Shown: positions 23,015 to 38,508 of the stretch, piece after piece
How the letters are laid out: each line of letters opens with the position of its first letter
Position numbering within the stretch: the first letter of the stretch is position 1
Source: Psococerastis gibbosa
Lineage: Eukaryota > Arthropoda > Insecta > Psocodea > Psocidae
Direction of reading: 5' to 3'
Assembly (NCBI GenBank): GCA_963971405.1
Contig: OZ020492.1
Span: 10,776,151-10,840,150 of the forward strand
Length of the DNA: 64,000 bases
Notes under the pieces: model-generated
What the model saw: the letters and a program-made list of their open reading frames with translations, nothing else
Told to the model about the DNA's origin: nothing
Database searches by the model: none
Made by a program: the position numbers and the translations under genes

Positions 23015-23179
23015 TGGAAAGCGGAATTGCGCCGTACTGAATCCAGACATCTGGTAGTTAAACTACAACACTGCATTACCTACCTGATAGTTTTCTAAGG
23101 AATTTTCCTCGTTAAAATGCCGAGATTTATCTTGATATAGATAACTTACATAAAAACTGTAGCCATGGCACACCGTATG

Positions 23180-23516
23180 CAGTGGCGTAGCCAGAATTTT
23201 TTTTTTTTGGGGGGTCCAGTTTTCGTAAAGTTTGCCCGTTTATACGATAGGTTTTTGAATGGGGTGGTGTTTCATTTCATTTAACGCTACCCCCCCCCCC
23301 CCGGGATTATTTTTTAAAAGTTAGGCCAGAAATAGTTTGTCGGCAAAAAAATTCGATTTTGCAGACGATAACTTTAGGTTAGGTTAGGAAAAGGGGGACC
23401 GGGATCTTCCCGGCGATTTTTTTAGATAAATATAAAGAATTGCTATTTTGCTAAACTTTTTTGTGGGGGGGGGTCCGGACCCCGCTGACCCCCCCCCCCC
23501 CTTGGCTACGCCACTA
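23180..23516. mobile_element. hAT-type MITE with poly-T/G and poly-C ends
   Basis: Ends CAGTGGCGTAGCCAG and TTGGCTACGCCACTA; flanking octamers ACCGTATG (23172-23179) and ACCGTGTG (23517-23524) match 7 of 8. GGGTCCGGACCCC lies inside the right end. Internal AAAATTCGATTTTGCAGACGATAAC corresponds to sequence in the 1.58-kb element at 20467. Confidence 0.85.
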
Positions 23517-23743
23517 ACCGTGTGACTACGTATGTAACAAATCAGTCGTACCTACCTACCATTTGTACCATTTCGTTCGTTTTTTCATTTGGAAATGTAA
23601 ACATTCGGCTAGCTAGCTAGAGAATAATTAATAAATTAAATAAGTAAAAATAAAATTACGATCAATCAATCAATCAAAATATATTTCGAAAAATATACAG
23701 TATACGGTGTTTGTTTCTTTTCCCTATTATATGGGCTAGGCCC

Positions 23744-23909
23744 CAGGGGCGGACCCAGCCCATTTGGGGGGGGGGGGGGGTAGTTGTGGGTCAAAATAGG
23801 AAAAACATATGTAGGATAGATTAAATCAGAGCGTAATAAAGCAATTTACAATAGATTTACCAAACTGGGGGGGGGGGGGGTAGGTGCCCCTCCCCTGTAT
23901 CCGTCCTTG
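23744..23909. mobile_element. hAT-type MITE (GGACGGA family), exact 8-bp duplication
   Basis: Ends CAGGGGCGGACCC and ATCCGTCCTTG; the octamer CTAGGCCC flanks both sides exactly (23736-23743, 23910-23917). Poly-G of 14 and 13 bases flank a 90-bp body containing TAGTTGTGGGTCAAAATAGG, also present at 51313 and, inverted, near 9920. Confidence 0.88.
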
Positions 23910-23964
23910 CTAGGCCCGTTGTATGGTTGTATGGTCTACTCCTCAACTTATCAACAGTCTCTGT

Positions 23965-24055
23965 CAAGGCTTGGTTGTGGCAGTAACCACTATGCAATAT
24001 CCAATGAAATTTCTACCCCCCCCCCCCCCAGAAAAAAATCCTGGCTACGGCCTTG
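23965..24055. mobile_element. Very short hAT-type MITE (91 bp), exact 8-bp duplication
   Basis: Ends CAAGGC and TCCTGGCTACGGCCTTG; GTCTCTGT flanks both sides exactly (23957-23964, 24056-24063). The left terminal repeat is cut down to CAAGGC, so only about six bases of the inverted repeat remain. Confidence 0.75.
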
Positions 24056-24063
24056 GTCTCTGT

Positions 24064-25802
24064 AAATAAAATAAACAATAAAAACGCAAAATACGTTTGT
24101 ACGTTTTGGAAACTATCAAGCCATCTAATTCCACGATTTTATTATCTCGCTGATGACGTCATGACTTCAAAGCAGGTGATGGCAACATCATGAAAAATAC
24201 GAGTAATGGTGGGACAACTGGCGGCCATCTTATATTGTCCTTCGTAAGATTTCATACTAATGTTTTTGACTTTCAAAACCGTTCATAGTGTTTTTATTCA
24301 TTTCTAACACCGGCATATACTAAATTGAGGTTAACTGTCATGCTGCACAGTTCTGAGTATGCATTTAAAGGCCTGAAATTTATATTATATTAATTAGTAA
24401 GCTATATTTGCCTATTGAAAGTGAATTCATTGTCATTTTAATCGTCAATTGTGTTTCTTTCGAATTCTTGTTGCCTTGTTTCCTTAAATAATGTATTTAC
24501 CCCAGAATGATTATTTCCTAATAAAAATCTGTTATAGATAACGACCTTAATAGTAAATTCGGACCTTCTTTGTTGCTTTCAAAGTAGCTGCGTACCGGTA
24601 GCTGAACATAACTGACTAATTCCTTAATTATGGTCTCAGGGGCGAAAATCCCTGATCTGAAGCGGCGAATGAACATGTAGGGGACCGAGCTTGAGCCGGG
24701 ATAAGCGAAAAACACGATATTTTCAGTGCAGGACACTCTTTTGTCTTGGGGTTGGGAAATTCGCTCTGAAAGTGGAGGAACTCAATAAAGAGTTAACAGC
24801 AAAAGGTAACGGGAAGCCACTGCTTTATACAATTCCCTAGATGCCTAGTATAGCAGTCATGACTAAAATAGCCTTGATGATCGCCCATCTTCGATAGAAG
24901 GGGCATTAGAAGAAGTAAGCCTAGACTACCTGGTACTAAATTTGTGTTGTGCCTAGTCTGTTTTATAGTTTCCGTAGTCAAAGAGTAGGTCTTGGCACTA
25001 TGAGTTTTAATATCAACGTACATAGGCCTATACCATTCCATTTGCACAAGCCTCAATAATATTTTAAAATTATTTTATTTATGTATTATTTTAAAGTGAT
25101 ATTTTTCTATAAATCATGGAGAATATATATATTAAATTATATGCAGTGAAATAAGGTCCAGGCACAGTAAAAATATTATTAAAAATATTTTAAAAATTAA
25201 TTAATGCTAAGAGCTTAGTTTTCACGTGCAAACGGCGGCCATTTTGAATAATAAGGATATCGGTTTGTCGTCAGCGAACCTAGTGACCAAAACTGTCTCT
25301 ACGGAACCTCACACTTTTTTGTGGAAGGGTATCGTTGAGCCAGCATTTGAGCAATTTTTTAAAAAAACTGCAGAGCAATAAACCATTTTAAACTTTTAAA
25401 AATTAAATTTCAAAAATATCAAGTCTCCATTTATGTTTTATCTAGAAAACTAATTAAGTAAGATAACATGGCATGGCGGCGTACATCAGTCGACATTTTA
25501 ATAAAAAATTGAATACTCGCTTATGCTTAGCATACAAGATTAAAACAAAGTTTCCTATCCAATTCAATTTATAACAACCTTGCTTCAAAGATTTCAAATT
25601 TCTAGTGACACTGACACTCCTACATTTATCGATTATTCGATTTGTCTATTGCCACTTTTTTCACGGTCGCCATTTACGCCTTAATTATCTGACAGCTTAC
25701 CTCGGATTTTTCGCAATTTAATAATTAAAAAGTTAGAAATAACATCATATCTAATCTAACTACCGCGTTTAAAGTGAGTTTGTGGTGTTTTTTGGCGAGA
25801 AA
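24064..25802. other. Intergenic stretch upstream of the HP1 gene
   Basis: No exon is supported. GGCGGCCAT-containing stretches (24220, 25235) and CACGGTCGCCATTTACGCC (25665) may mark promoter or 5'UTR sequence of the downstream gene; no TATA box is identifiable. AAAGTGAGTT at 25771 resembles a splice donor, but the next acceptor is only about 57 bp away. Confidence 0.35.
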
Positions 25803-30307
<4,505 letters not shown>

Positions 30308-30309
30308 CT

Positions 30310-30315
30310 AATAAA
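30310..30315 (+). promoter_or_regulatory. Polyadenylation signal AATAAA of the HP1 gene
   Basis: A canonical AATAAA begins two bases after the TGA stop (30305-30307), implying a very short 3'UTR if it is used. Confidence 0.5.
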
Positions 30316-30933
30316 AGTCCGTGTTTAAAAATTAGGTTTAAGGGTTACAATTACTTCTTTGTCTACTTCTTAGTTTAGCCATTCGCTCATTTATAAAATA
30401 AGTCTATAGTATGGAATGAAGCGATGGTGGTTTTGCTATTAGTGGATCACTTATGTTAATGCTCGGTTTGGATATTCTGCAAGGCAAACAGAAAGGGAAA
30501 AGCTCCTGAAGTTATGGTTCGCGACTGGGTAGGTAAACGGGAGAAATCCCACCCTATCCTGTCATCCTGCTTTGCATAGTTCACAATTAAATGTACGTAG
30601 AGTAGGCCTAGTCTAGATTTAAAGATAACATAAATTCCTATTTCCTCAAATTAGTCTCGTTTGAAGTTCGAACAGTAAGAAAGGCTGAAGAATAAGACAA
30701 AAACAAAAATGCAAGTTTACTTGATGTGCACCATTTTTTGATAGTTTCTATTTAAAAACTTAAATTAAGAACATTCCTGTGTGCTTTCTGATATCAGCAT
30801 GGGATATTAGTCTAGAGCCTGGTATTGGAAATGTGGCAAAGTTATTTTTTATGAACTCTCTTCTAACATATACACATTTACATACCTAACACACACCTGT
30901 ACACCTTCCTAACAAATCTAAATTAAGAGTGTA
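30316..30933. other. Gene-free stretch downstream of HP1
   Basis: No exon or repeat recognised. Confidence 0.4.
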
Positions 30934-32306
30934 CAGCCCGTAGGAAATTGGCATCCCGAAATTTAATACTTTTTAATTTTTCATTTAATTAACTAAGCAA
31001 GTTATTAAATATTTGGCTCATTTAAGTTGCAGAAGACTACTTCATGCATAATATAAAAAGGTATTTTTAGTTTTCGAAATTGTAGTTTTTTTATAAAATC
31101 GATTATACGTCGTACTAGTAGATTTTTGCAGAGTCCCAGGCCACGGTGAGGACCTATAGGACGCGCCCCAACTTGGTCACTCGTACAACCCAATTGCGGT
31201 CGCGAAGCGCGCCACCTCCTTTGGGCGAAGCCCGTTTCCACCACACAACGCAGCCATAACTTAGCGCCGGTCTCACAACAGCCACATAAAGCCACCTCAT
31301 GACTTGGGTTGTAAGACCCCAGGTACTTCCAAAACCATCCCGGAGGCTCCAAAGAACCGAGCGCGCCTTTGCTATTCTGGAATCCAATTGACTGTTCCAT
31401 AAAAGCTCTTAATCGAGATGAACTCCTAAGAATTTAACATATTTTGAAGATGGAATTTCTTGATCATTAAGAAACAGAGTTGTGTTCTTTAGCTTCTTTC
31501 TTTTAGTGAAAAGGACCGACTGCGACTTGCTGACATTGATATTAAGGCCTTTGGGGCGACACCACTACGAGATTATATTGAGTGCATGTTGCATTAGTTC
31601 GGTAATGTCAGACAAATCCATTCCTTTCACAGCTACGACAAGGTCATCTGCATATTCTTGAACATACAGCCCACTACACGACAGTATGTACAACTGCTCG
31701 TCCACGACAATGGCCCATACGATAGGCGAGGTCCACCCTGTCCGCAGCTTCAAGCTGTTGAGAATTAGTTTTTGAATTTTCTGCCACTCCGTGGCTGTAG
31801 TCAGGGAAAGGCGGGATACGCGGGAATAAGCCTACATTACTGCACATTAGATTTGTGATGGCGTCATGCATCCTCCTCACGTTATATCTTTTTGAATTAT
31901 TATTTTAAAATGATTTCAATACATTGTGCTAATTCATTTATTACAATTTAATTGGTATATGTTTCATACTCAACACAAGCTACCCAGGCTCGAATCGTGC
32001 TCCCCCCTCGAGTGCAGACAACCAATCGTTGACGGAGCGTAGATAGTAACCAATTCCGGATTTGAATTGAATTGAATCTTTCTTTTGTGTAATAAAATAA
32101 ATATTCGCCCACAATTATCGATTATACGTGAAAAGTTATTGTTTATAAAATATTATCATGCTTATGAAAAAACTACAATTTCGAAAATTAAAAATATCTT
32201 ATTATATGATGCAGGAAGTAGTCTTCTACAACTTAAATGAGCCAGATCATAAATAACTTGCTTAGTTAATTAAATAAAAATAAAAATATTAAATTCCCTA
32301 CGGGCT
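30934..32306. mobile_element. Foldback element with 180-bp inverted ends enclosing a LINE fragment
   Basis: The left arm (30934-31110: AGCCCGTAGG, TTAATTAACTAAGCAAGTTATT, GCTCATTTAAGTTG.AGAAGAC, TTTTCGAAATTGTAG, ATCGATTATACGT) reappears inverted at 32109-32306 (ending CCTACGGGCT). Flanking tetramers are GTAC and TTAC. Between the arms lies a minus-strand reverse transcriptase fragment. A DNA element with later LINE insertion is the likely explanation. Confidence 0.75.
31154..31880 (-). pseudogene. LINE reverse transcriptase fragment, antisense, inside the foldback element
   Basis: Minus-strand pieces: MRRMHDAITNLMCSNVGLFP (about 31880), GWTSPIVWAIVVDEQL with YVQEYADDLVVAVKGMDLSD (RT motif C, about 31640), a thumb region, then ARSVLWSLRDGFGSTWGLTT and RWLYVAVVRPALSYGCVVWW (about 31270). 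This resembles the RNase H-type LINE at 648-2776 (compare RSIVRPIVSYASLIWW). Frames are broken. Confidence 0.8.
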
Positions 32307-32619
32307 TTACTTTCATAAATCGAAACACTGCGCCGTCCCTAGCAAGTGGAAACACAGTTGGGGTGGTTAATTCCTCGTAAAAATTTTAATTTAATTTAGC
32401 TTATTTAATTTTATACTTCAGTCGTTAGTGGTACACTTTATCATTTTATGTATACCTATTTCTATTGATGTAGAATTAGAATAAATGTATTTGATTAGAT
32501 TACATGTCAATATACGTAACTAGCGTTACATTACTCGAGAGTTTACGTACACCTGTCATCCTAAACTAGTCAACTTTGTGCTTACTTTACTGAGATTAGG
32601 AGGGCAGGTATATGAAAGT
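32307..32619. other. Gene-free stretch
   Basis: AT-rich; no feature recognised. Confidence 0.4.
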
Positions 32620-33290
32620 TTGTTATTAGTGCACTGTTCTAACAATCTTATCTTATCATAATACTAATCGGACCTATGTAGGGAATCTTTTAATAGTGGT
32701 GTTCCTCCTTCGTGCTGTCGAGACTCGTCGAGCAATGTTCTTGAGCACATGTTTCCTTATGATCCTAGTCGCAAAATCCTGAGTATATCTTACCCGTTGT
32801 TCTCGCCGATTTTTGACATGGTCATCCTTTCCTGCTCAATGTTCTCTACTGACAGTGGAATGCTGTATAGCCGAAGAGCCATGGTTTGGTAGGCAGCAGC
32901 CTTGTGAGCTGGGGTGGTGTGACGTCGCCGGTATCACCGTATCTGTTTGCGTGAGTTTTCTGACAATGTTAAATGGATAGACAGTATTTGATCTAGTACT
33001 GGTCAGGCAAGGTCTATGTAGTTCAAGGATTTATTAGCTTCAATTTCCACGGTAAATTTGATACTAGAGTGAGGGTCGTTTATGATGCAAATAAATCTGT
33101 CTAATTGTCGACGAGTACCCCCAAAAATGGCAGAAATATCGTCAAGATACCGTTTTCAAAGTTTGACATGGCCTAATAAAGGGGTGGTGACTTGCAATAA
33201 TTTGGTTTCAATATAATTAATAAAAATTTCGGCGAAGAGATGGGACAAAGAAGAACCCGTAGCTAGGCTTGATTTGAACGTAAAATATAT
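32620..33290 (-). pseudogene. Penelope-like element reverse transcriptase fragment
   Basis: Reading the minus strand from about 33280: LATGSSLSHLFAEIFINYIE, then KRYLDDISAIFGGTRRQLDR (the YxDD catalytic motif region), INDPHSSIKFTVEIEANKSL and NYIDL, followed by RKLTQTDTVIPATSHHPSS. This order (G.PLSP..A.IFM, RYVDD, IKFT.E.E....L.FLD, YRKPTNTD.Y...SHP) is that of Penelope-like element RT. At least one frameshift and several stops interrupt it; the GIY-YIG domain is not visible. Not recoverable as one long frame. Confidence 0.75.
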
Positions 33291-34058
33291 TATTAAACAT
33301 AAATTAATTTCGATCTAAACACAATTTAAGAGCATGAGAGTAGTTAGGGCTTTTTTATGACTTTATATGGACTCAGGCCTACTTATCACTATAATGACAT
33401 ATATATGTCATAGGTCATGAGGGTATATGGTATAATAGCCTGGGGTATGTCGTAAAAAAGGAACTGACCCTACAAATGAGAAGACAGGGTTGACCTATTC
33501 TCAGGAGATATATTGGAACAACAGGATCTCCGCCCTCCGGGCCTGATGTCCTTCCTTCCCTGACTCCCCGCTGTACAATACTAACCAACTAGGCTCTCAT
33601 TGTCAGCAGGTTCGACACACCAGGGCCGAAGAAGGTCAAGCCACCCAGAGGCGTACCACTGCCTATATGAGTATCACATATTTATATATATATTAATTCA
33701 TACTACAGGTGACAGACACACCGTTGCTAATAAGTATTATTCTTGTATAATATCAGCTAGTTCGGACATTAGAATTTATTGTCTTATTGTTCGCCTTTTA
33801 GTTTTTCAATTTCAATTATTAAAAAGAGACGTGACCTCAAAGGAAACAGCGTACTGTTGTGTGAAAGGGTATGATTCTTGAGTTAGGTCATAAAATCTAA
33901 CGAGTTTTTTAGGCCATAGGTAGGTTTGAAATCCAATAAAATTTTCAGATGATTATTGTTGTTGTTGTTGTTGATAGTAGCATGTAATGCTAATGATTGC
34001 CAATAATCGATCGATCACAGTAAAGTTGATTTAGTGGTACCACAAAGAGCCGTGCAAT
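33291..34058. other. Gene-free stretch
   Basis: A TTG microsatellite lies at about 33956-33974. A 93-codon frame at 33600-33881 has no recognisable features. Confidence 0.4.
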
Positions 34059-34585
34059 TAACTATTCCGCATAATTTTAATCAAAGCACTCCTGAAGGCG
34101 TCCAACTTGTCGATCCTCTTTATTTCAGCTGGGAGTTTCTTATAACGACTAATTCCAAAGTCAAACACAGAATTTTTACCAAACATGGAGTTTTTATGTT
34201 CTAAAATGAAGGTATCAGCATTCCTGGTGTCATAACTATGAACATCCTTAAATTTTTAATTTTTCTTCAAATATGCCGGGAGAAGATTGTTTTCTATCTT
34301 ATATATTATAAAAGTCATAACATCCTATCCTTAGAGGTGTCCCACTGTAGGTTTAAGATGCACCTCATGCATTTATTTTGAATGACTTGCATTTTTTCAA
34401 TGACCTTACTAGCATTAATGAACAAGGTACTGCAATAAGAGAAGTGAGGTCGAATTACAAATATAGATAAACAATTTTTTTCTGTTTCATTGGAAGTAAA
34501 TTTCTAAGCCAGGGACACTTTTCGGTTAGCTTTATCAACGATATACCTCAAGTGATTAAGGAAAGCAGCTAGCTTACTGTCTGTA
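34059..34585 (-). pseudogene. CR1/Jockey-like LINE, C-terminal RT fragment
   Basis: Minus strand from about 34585: LAAFLNHLRYIVDKANRKVS, FVIRPHFSYCSTLFI, IEKMQVIQNKCMRCILNL, then in another frame YDTRNADTFILEHKNSMFGK, FGISRYKKLPAEIKRI and LDAFRSALIKIMRNS before a stop. This is the thumb and C-terminal part of a CR1/Jockey-type RT with at least two frame breaks. It is distinct from the LINE at 11.6-13.6 kb. Confidence 0.8.
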
Positions 34586-34871
34586 AGCAGCCCTTACTAC
34601 CGAGTTAGCACAGGGTTGCCGTGGCAATTGCATTCCTAGTTTAATCTCTCAAGTCAAGACATTTAAATTCATAACAACACTACTACAAACCACGGTCTTA
34701 TCTCCGTGTGAAACTATCGATTGAGCCTTGAGGGCAATACTTAAAGTCTTTATTGTGAAGAGAATATTCAGAAGTATTCAACATCGAGTTTGTTTTGTTT
34801 ACAAGCCTATAGGCCATAAGGCTCTATATTAGACAGGTATTGTCCACAGAACATCTTATAAATTATGTCGT

Positions 34872-35773
34872 GGGAAACGAGTCGGTCAACGACACACCGG
34901 TGTTTCCACATTCGTTTGAAGTGCGCATGCTCGTGCGAGCTCGGACCGTCATTCATTAGTGCATATTTTCTTTCACATTATTATCTACTGCTTTTGGACA
35001 CTTTTATAATTGTATGTTAGAGCTCTATACATTTACCTATTTATTAGATTAATAAACATAATGCTAGTTTAGGGATTTGGGTCTTCTTAATTAGGTACGG
35101 AAAGCTTGCATCTGTAGAATCACCTTAATACGTTGGGTTGTTAAAATAATAATGTACCTATTTTGCTGTAACACCAAACGTAATAAAATTTAATGGATTC
35201 AGCTAAGTAAGTTTGCAGTTTCCGCCTTGGATTACTCTGAGTAAGAACAACAGGTACTGTACGTACAGTATACGTATAGAAGATTTCAATGAGAAGGGTT
35301 GTAATAGTGAGTAATACTGTAATTTAATTTTGGCCAACGGTACTGCTGGCTATTTTGCTGGTGTTCTGTGCTTATGGCTAATCTGTAGAGTGTAAGTTTT
35401 CGATGACAACTTCTACGCAATATAAGCGTAATTAATTTTTATTGTAGAATTTTAATTTTTCGGTAAATTATTTAGTAATTTCAAAACACAAACTTCTTTA
35501 ATCCTATTCAATTAAAAAATTAGGTGTCACTGCTTTATTTTTCTCCAATACAGAGCCGCCACTCCCTACAGTATATAATTATCAAGTATAGCCAGGTACG
35601 TCTACCCTTGTTAGGTCTTGGGCAGCCACTGCCATCAGCCACTACATCCTTATTAGGTGTGGATAAAAATGCACTAATGATGGTGCTAACGAACGAAAGA
35701 AACCTAAGTCCACGAGCATGCGCACTTCAAACGAATGTGGAAACACCGGTGTGTCGCTAACCGACTCGTTTAG
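34872..35773. mobile_element. Foldback element with about 100-bp inverted ends
   Basis: Left arm 34872-34970 (AAACGAGTCGGT, CGACACACCGGTGTTTCCAC, ATTCGTTTGAAGTGCGCATG, CTCGTG) returns inverted at 35664-35773. The arms differ by an indel before ATTAGTGCAT. The 700-bp centre has no coding region. Family not assigned. Confidence 0.75.
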
Positions 35774-37089
35774 GGAACCATTTTATCGTGGCAGGAGCAG
35801 AAGCGGAAGAGTTGCCATCGTGATTCGTGAGAAATACTTTCGCCTGCTTTATTATGGCCAAACCGGAGGGGGTCACGTGACTGGCCTGGAAATGTCTTTG
35901 CCGGGGGTTCGTAATATATGTTTTAAACCGCAGGGGTATAGTAAAAATCGATAGAAGGGTATAGTATACGCGTAGACATGCTTACACTACTGACTGAACC
36001 AAAAATTATAATTACATTAGGTCTAAAATTTGTGCATGAAGCAATTAAAAACATACCTTTTAGAACATTTTTACGTGCCCCACAGGGAAGAAAAACCTCC
36101 AACTTTTGTAATGAAATGCACTTCAGTCAGAAGCTCAACACTTAATTTGACAGTAAAGCGACAGAAATAGTTAAACCGTAATTATTGGAAATAATGCAAG
36201 TCAAATACGGAACAGGTACATGACGCGGGGCTTTGTTTATAAAATGGATATTGTACCACCCCGTGGCTGGAGACCGCTATCAATATGGCTGCTAGTGTAG
36301 CCTGCACAAGCTAAGCTAGCGATAGTTGGCTTATGGTTAACGGGTGCCTCGTAAGGCATATTATGGCTCCCGCCGCTCCAGTTCTATTATATTCCTATGT
36401 ATTCAACATTCAAGGTCACAACTCTCCGGCTTGGCCTTATTGTTGACACCGAATTGTTGGAAGAATTTTTATTTTTAAGTTTTTCTAATTTTTTGTCCTC
36501 TTTTTAAAGAAATGGTAAAGGTATAGCTACCCCGCTGTATCAAAAGTCGAATGAAAATGCTTTTAATATGGAAGGAAAACATCCCATTTGCAAGAGAATT
36601 CATATTTTAAGCAAGGGTTGTCTTATTTATATGCCTCTGACAATGTTCCTTCCAGAAAAAATTTTATGAGCAATTTGTCCCTATACCTAACCATGCAAAA
36701 ATTCGAATTAAATTCAGCTGTAACTCAAAAACTATACTTTTCCGACTTTAAATTCTTTCGGAAATGGGTTTCTTTGAAGCTAAATCAACGATACAGAACC
36801 AAATTTTGTGATTTTATGAGAGGTAGCTAAACTGAACCTTTACCAAAGAAAATGTATCTAGAATAATCAAATAAATTGTTAAAAATCAAACTGAATGACG
36901 TCACGGATTGATGTCGTCACTACTCCAACCGGAAAGGGATGTTTCACTTTCAGTTTCTTGTTGAATCCATGGTCTTTTTGTCTTCGTTGCATTTGGTAAA
37001 TTTAGCTATAGCCAAAAACGGTTTGCGGTGTATGCTGTCAAGAGTTTGGGAAACAATATATGCTAAATAAGCATTAAAATAGAAGAATA
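35774..37089. other. Gene-free stretch
   Basis: Frames at 35718-35954 and 36588-36830 have no recognised domains. Locally GC-rich stretches near 35780-35900 and 36230-36400 are unexplained. Confidence 0.4.
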
Positions 37090-37407
37090 GCATTGTCCCG
37101 GAACCAAAGGCATATCCCAAGGGGATACTCAGTAAAGCGTCTTGAAGTCGGGTGCATCTCGTCGTTCAAATTAAATGGTGAATTAGCAAGACACCTACAG
37201 TTGCAGCACAATCTGACATTTCTCATAGACGACCATAATTTTTCCAACATTGAAGGTATGTTTAGCAAGGTACTTTTACTACGAAAACGAGCTATCCGCA
37301 TTGTTACTAAAAGTTCGTATCTTGCTCATTTCATCAATAGCTCCGTATTTAATCTATCCCCCCCCCCCTTACACACTCTAACATTGTACCAATATTCGAG
37401 TCAATAA
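37090..37407 (+). pseudogene. Probable LINE C-terminal fragment
   Basis: The segment KVLLLRKRAIRIVTKSSYLA followed by HTLTLYQYSS matches the 'RKAIRII..S.YLAHT..LF..L..L....LYT' pattern near the end of CR1-like RTs. Poly-C at 37358 disrupts it. The preceding 60 codons (GYSVKRLEVGCISSFKLNGE) are not recognised. Confidence 0.4.
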
Positions 37408-37727
37408 AATATATAGCCTAGGTCTAAGAAAAAAAGGAAAGTGTAATATCTCAATAATTCAAATTCAACCCGTATTTGCTACTTCATCCAATATAAACAA
37501 TCCAAATATTTCTTCGGTCGAAAAAATATTAGAGTGTGTTATCATGGCTTATGGGAAAGCGGGAGAAATGACAACCCAATGACGGTCTAGGTTTCAGGAT
37601 TTGTAGAAGATGATAAGGTAAAGGATAAGGGATGTTCTGGTCAGCAGCATGCCCGACAATCACAAATTTTCTCCTACCCATTAGGGGGGAGGGGGATGAA
37701 TCCATCAGGGCCGTCAAATTTTTTTTT

Positions 37728-38004
37728 TTAAACGTTCCCGAGGCATGATTTTTGTAAACCTATACATGCCAAATTTCATCAAAATCCATAGAGGAGTTTG
37801 CCCGCAAATCGATGAACAGACAGGCAGACATTTCGTAAAATGTGTAAACCCTTTGAAATCTCGGAATCGAAAATTTTTACCATCACAATATTTCAGTATT
37901 TCCACCAGTCTTAACTAAGCCAACCGCCTAGGCATGTCGTCTGCAGTTTTAGGCATCGTCACAAAGTTTTCCTTATACTAGCCTACGTATAAATAGAAAA
38001 GCAA
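37728..38004 (-). repeat. Repeat D, 5'-end partial copy
   Basis: Matches the first 200 bp of repeat D in antisense (CATGATTTTTGTAAACCTA, CCAAATTTCATCAAAATCC, CGATGAACAGACAGGCAGACA). About 75 unrelated bases are inserted near 37890-37965. Confidence 0.75.
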
Positions 38005-38122
38005 TAAATAACCACTATTTCCATTGCAACAGCTTACATCTTACATTCCATACTGCCTACAAAGTACTCCCAGGTCTAGGTACAGTATACACCTATGCAG
38101 CTTTCAATTTGCTTACTTATAA

Positions 38123-38287
38123 GGCGGGTATTCCACATACGTCAATAGTCAATGAAAAATTGAAAAATGACGTTTTAGCAGACATTAAAGACATACTGAA
38201 AATTCTAGTACCAGCACGTCAATTTACGTCATTGTTACGTCATTTTTCAATTTTTCATTGACGATTGACGTATGTGGAAAACCCGCC
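38123..38287. mobile_element. PIF/Harbinger-type MITE, 165 bp, TAA target duplication
   Basis: Arms of about 52 bp: GGCGGGTATTCCACATACGT and CAATGAAAAATTGAAAAATG on the left, mirrored by ATTTTTCAATTTTTCATTGA and ACGTATGTGGAAAACCCGCC on the right. TAA occurs immediately outside both ends (38120-38122, 38288-38290). A 3-bp TWA duplication is typical of PIF/Harbinger; the assignment is inferred from that. Confidence 0.85.
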
Positions 38288-38508
38288 TAATAGTTAGGGC
38301 ACCCTTGGCACAAGACTAGCAGTGCCTTAGCCAATAAAGGAATTAAAATTCATTAAAAATAAAAAATTAAATTAAAAGTATAAAGTAGGCTATTTCCAAA
38401 ATATTCAATTCAATCTTTTAGTACAGCTTATAATGGTAATAACGCAAGGTGTACCCGTGCTCTGAGTGCACATTACGGTGACAATCCTCCTTTGGTTGCG
38501 CTTATTTT

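Noticed and set aside
37093-37407. A 104-codon host gene (GYSVKRLEVGCISSF...)
   Set aside because: The second half fits a LINE C-terminus and poly-C breaks the frame; the first half has no independent support.
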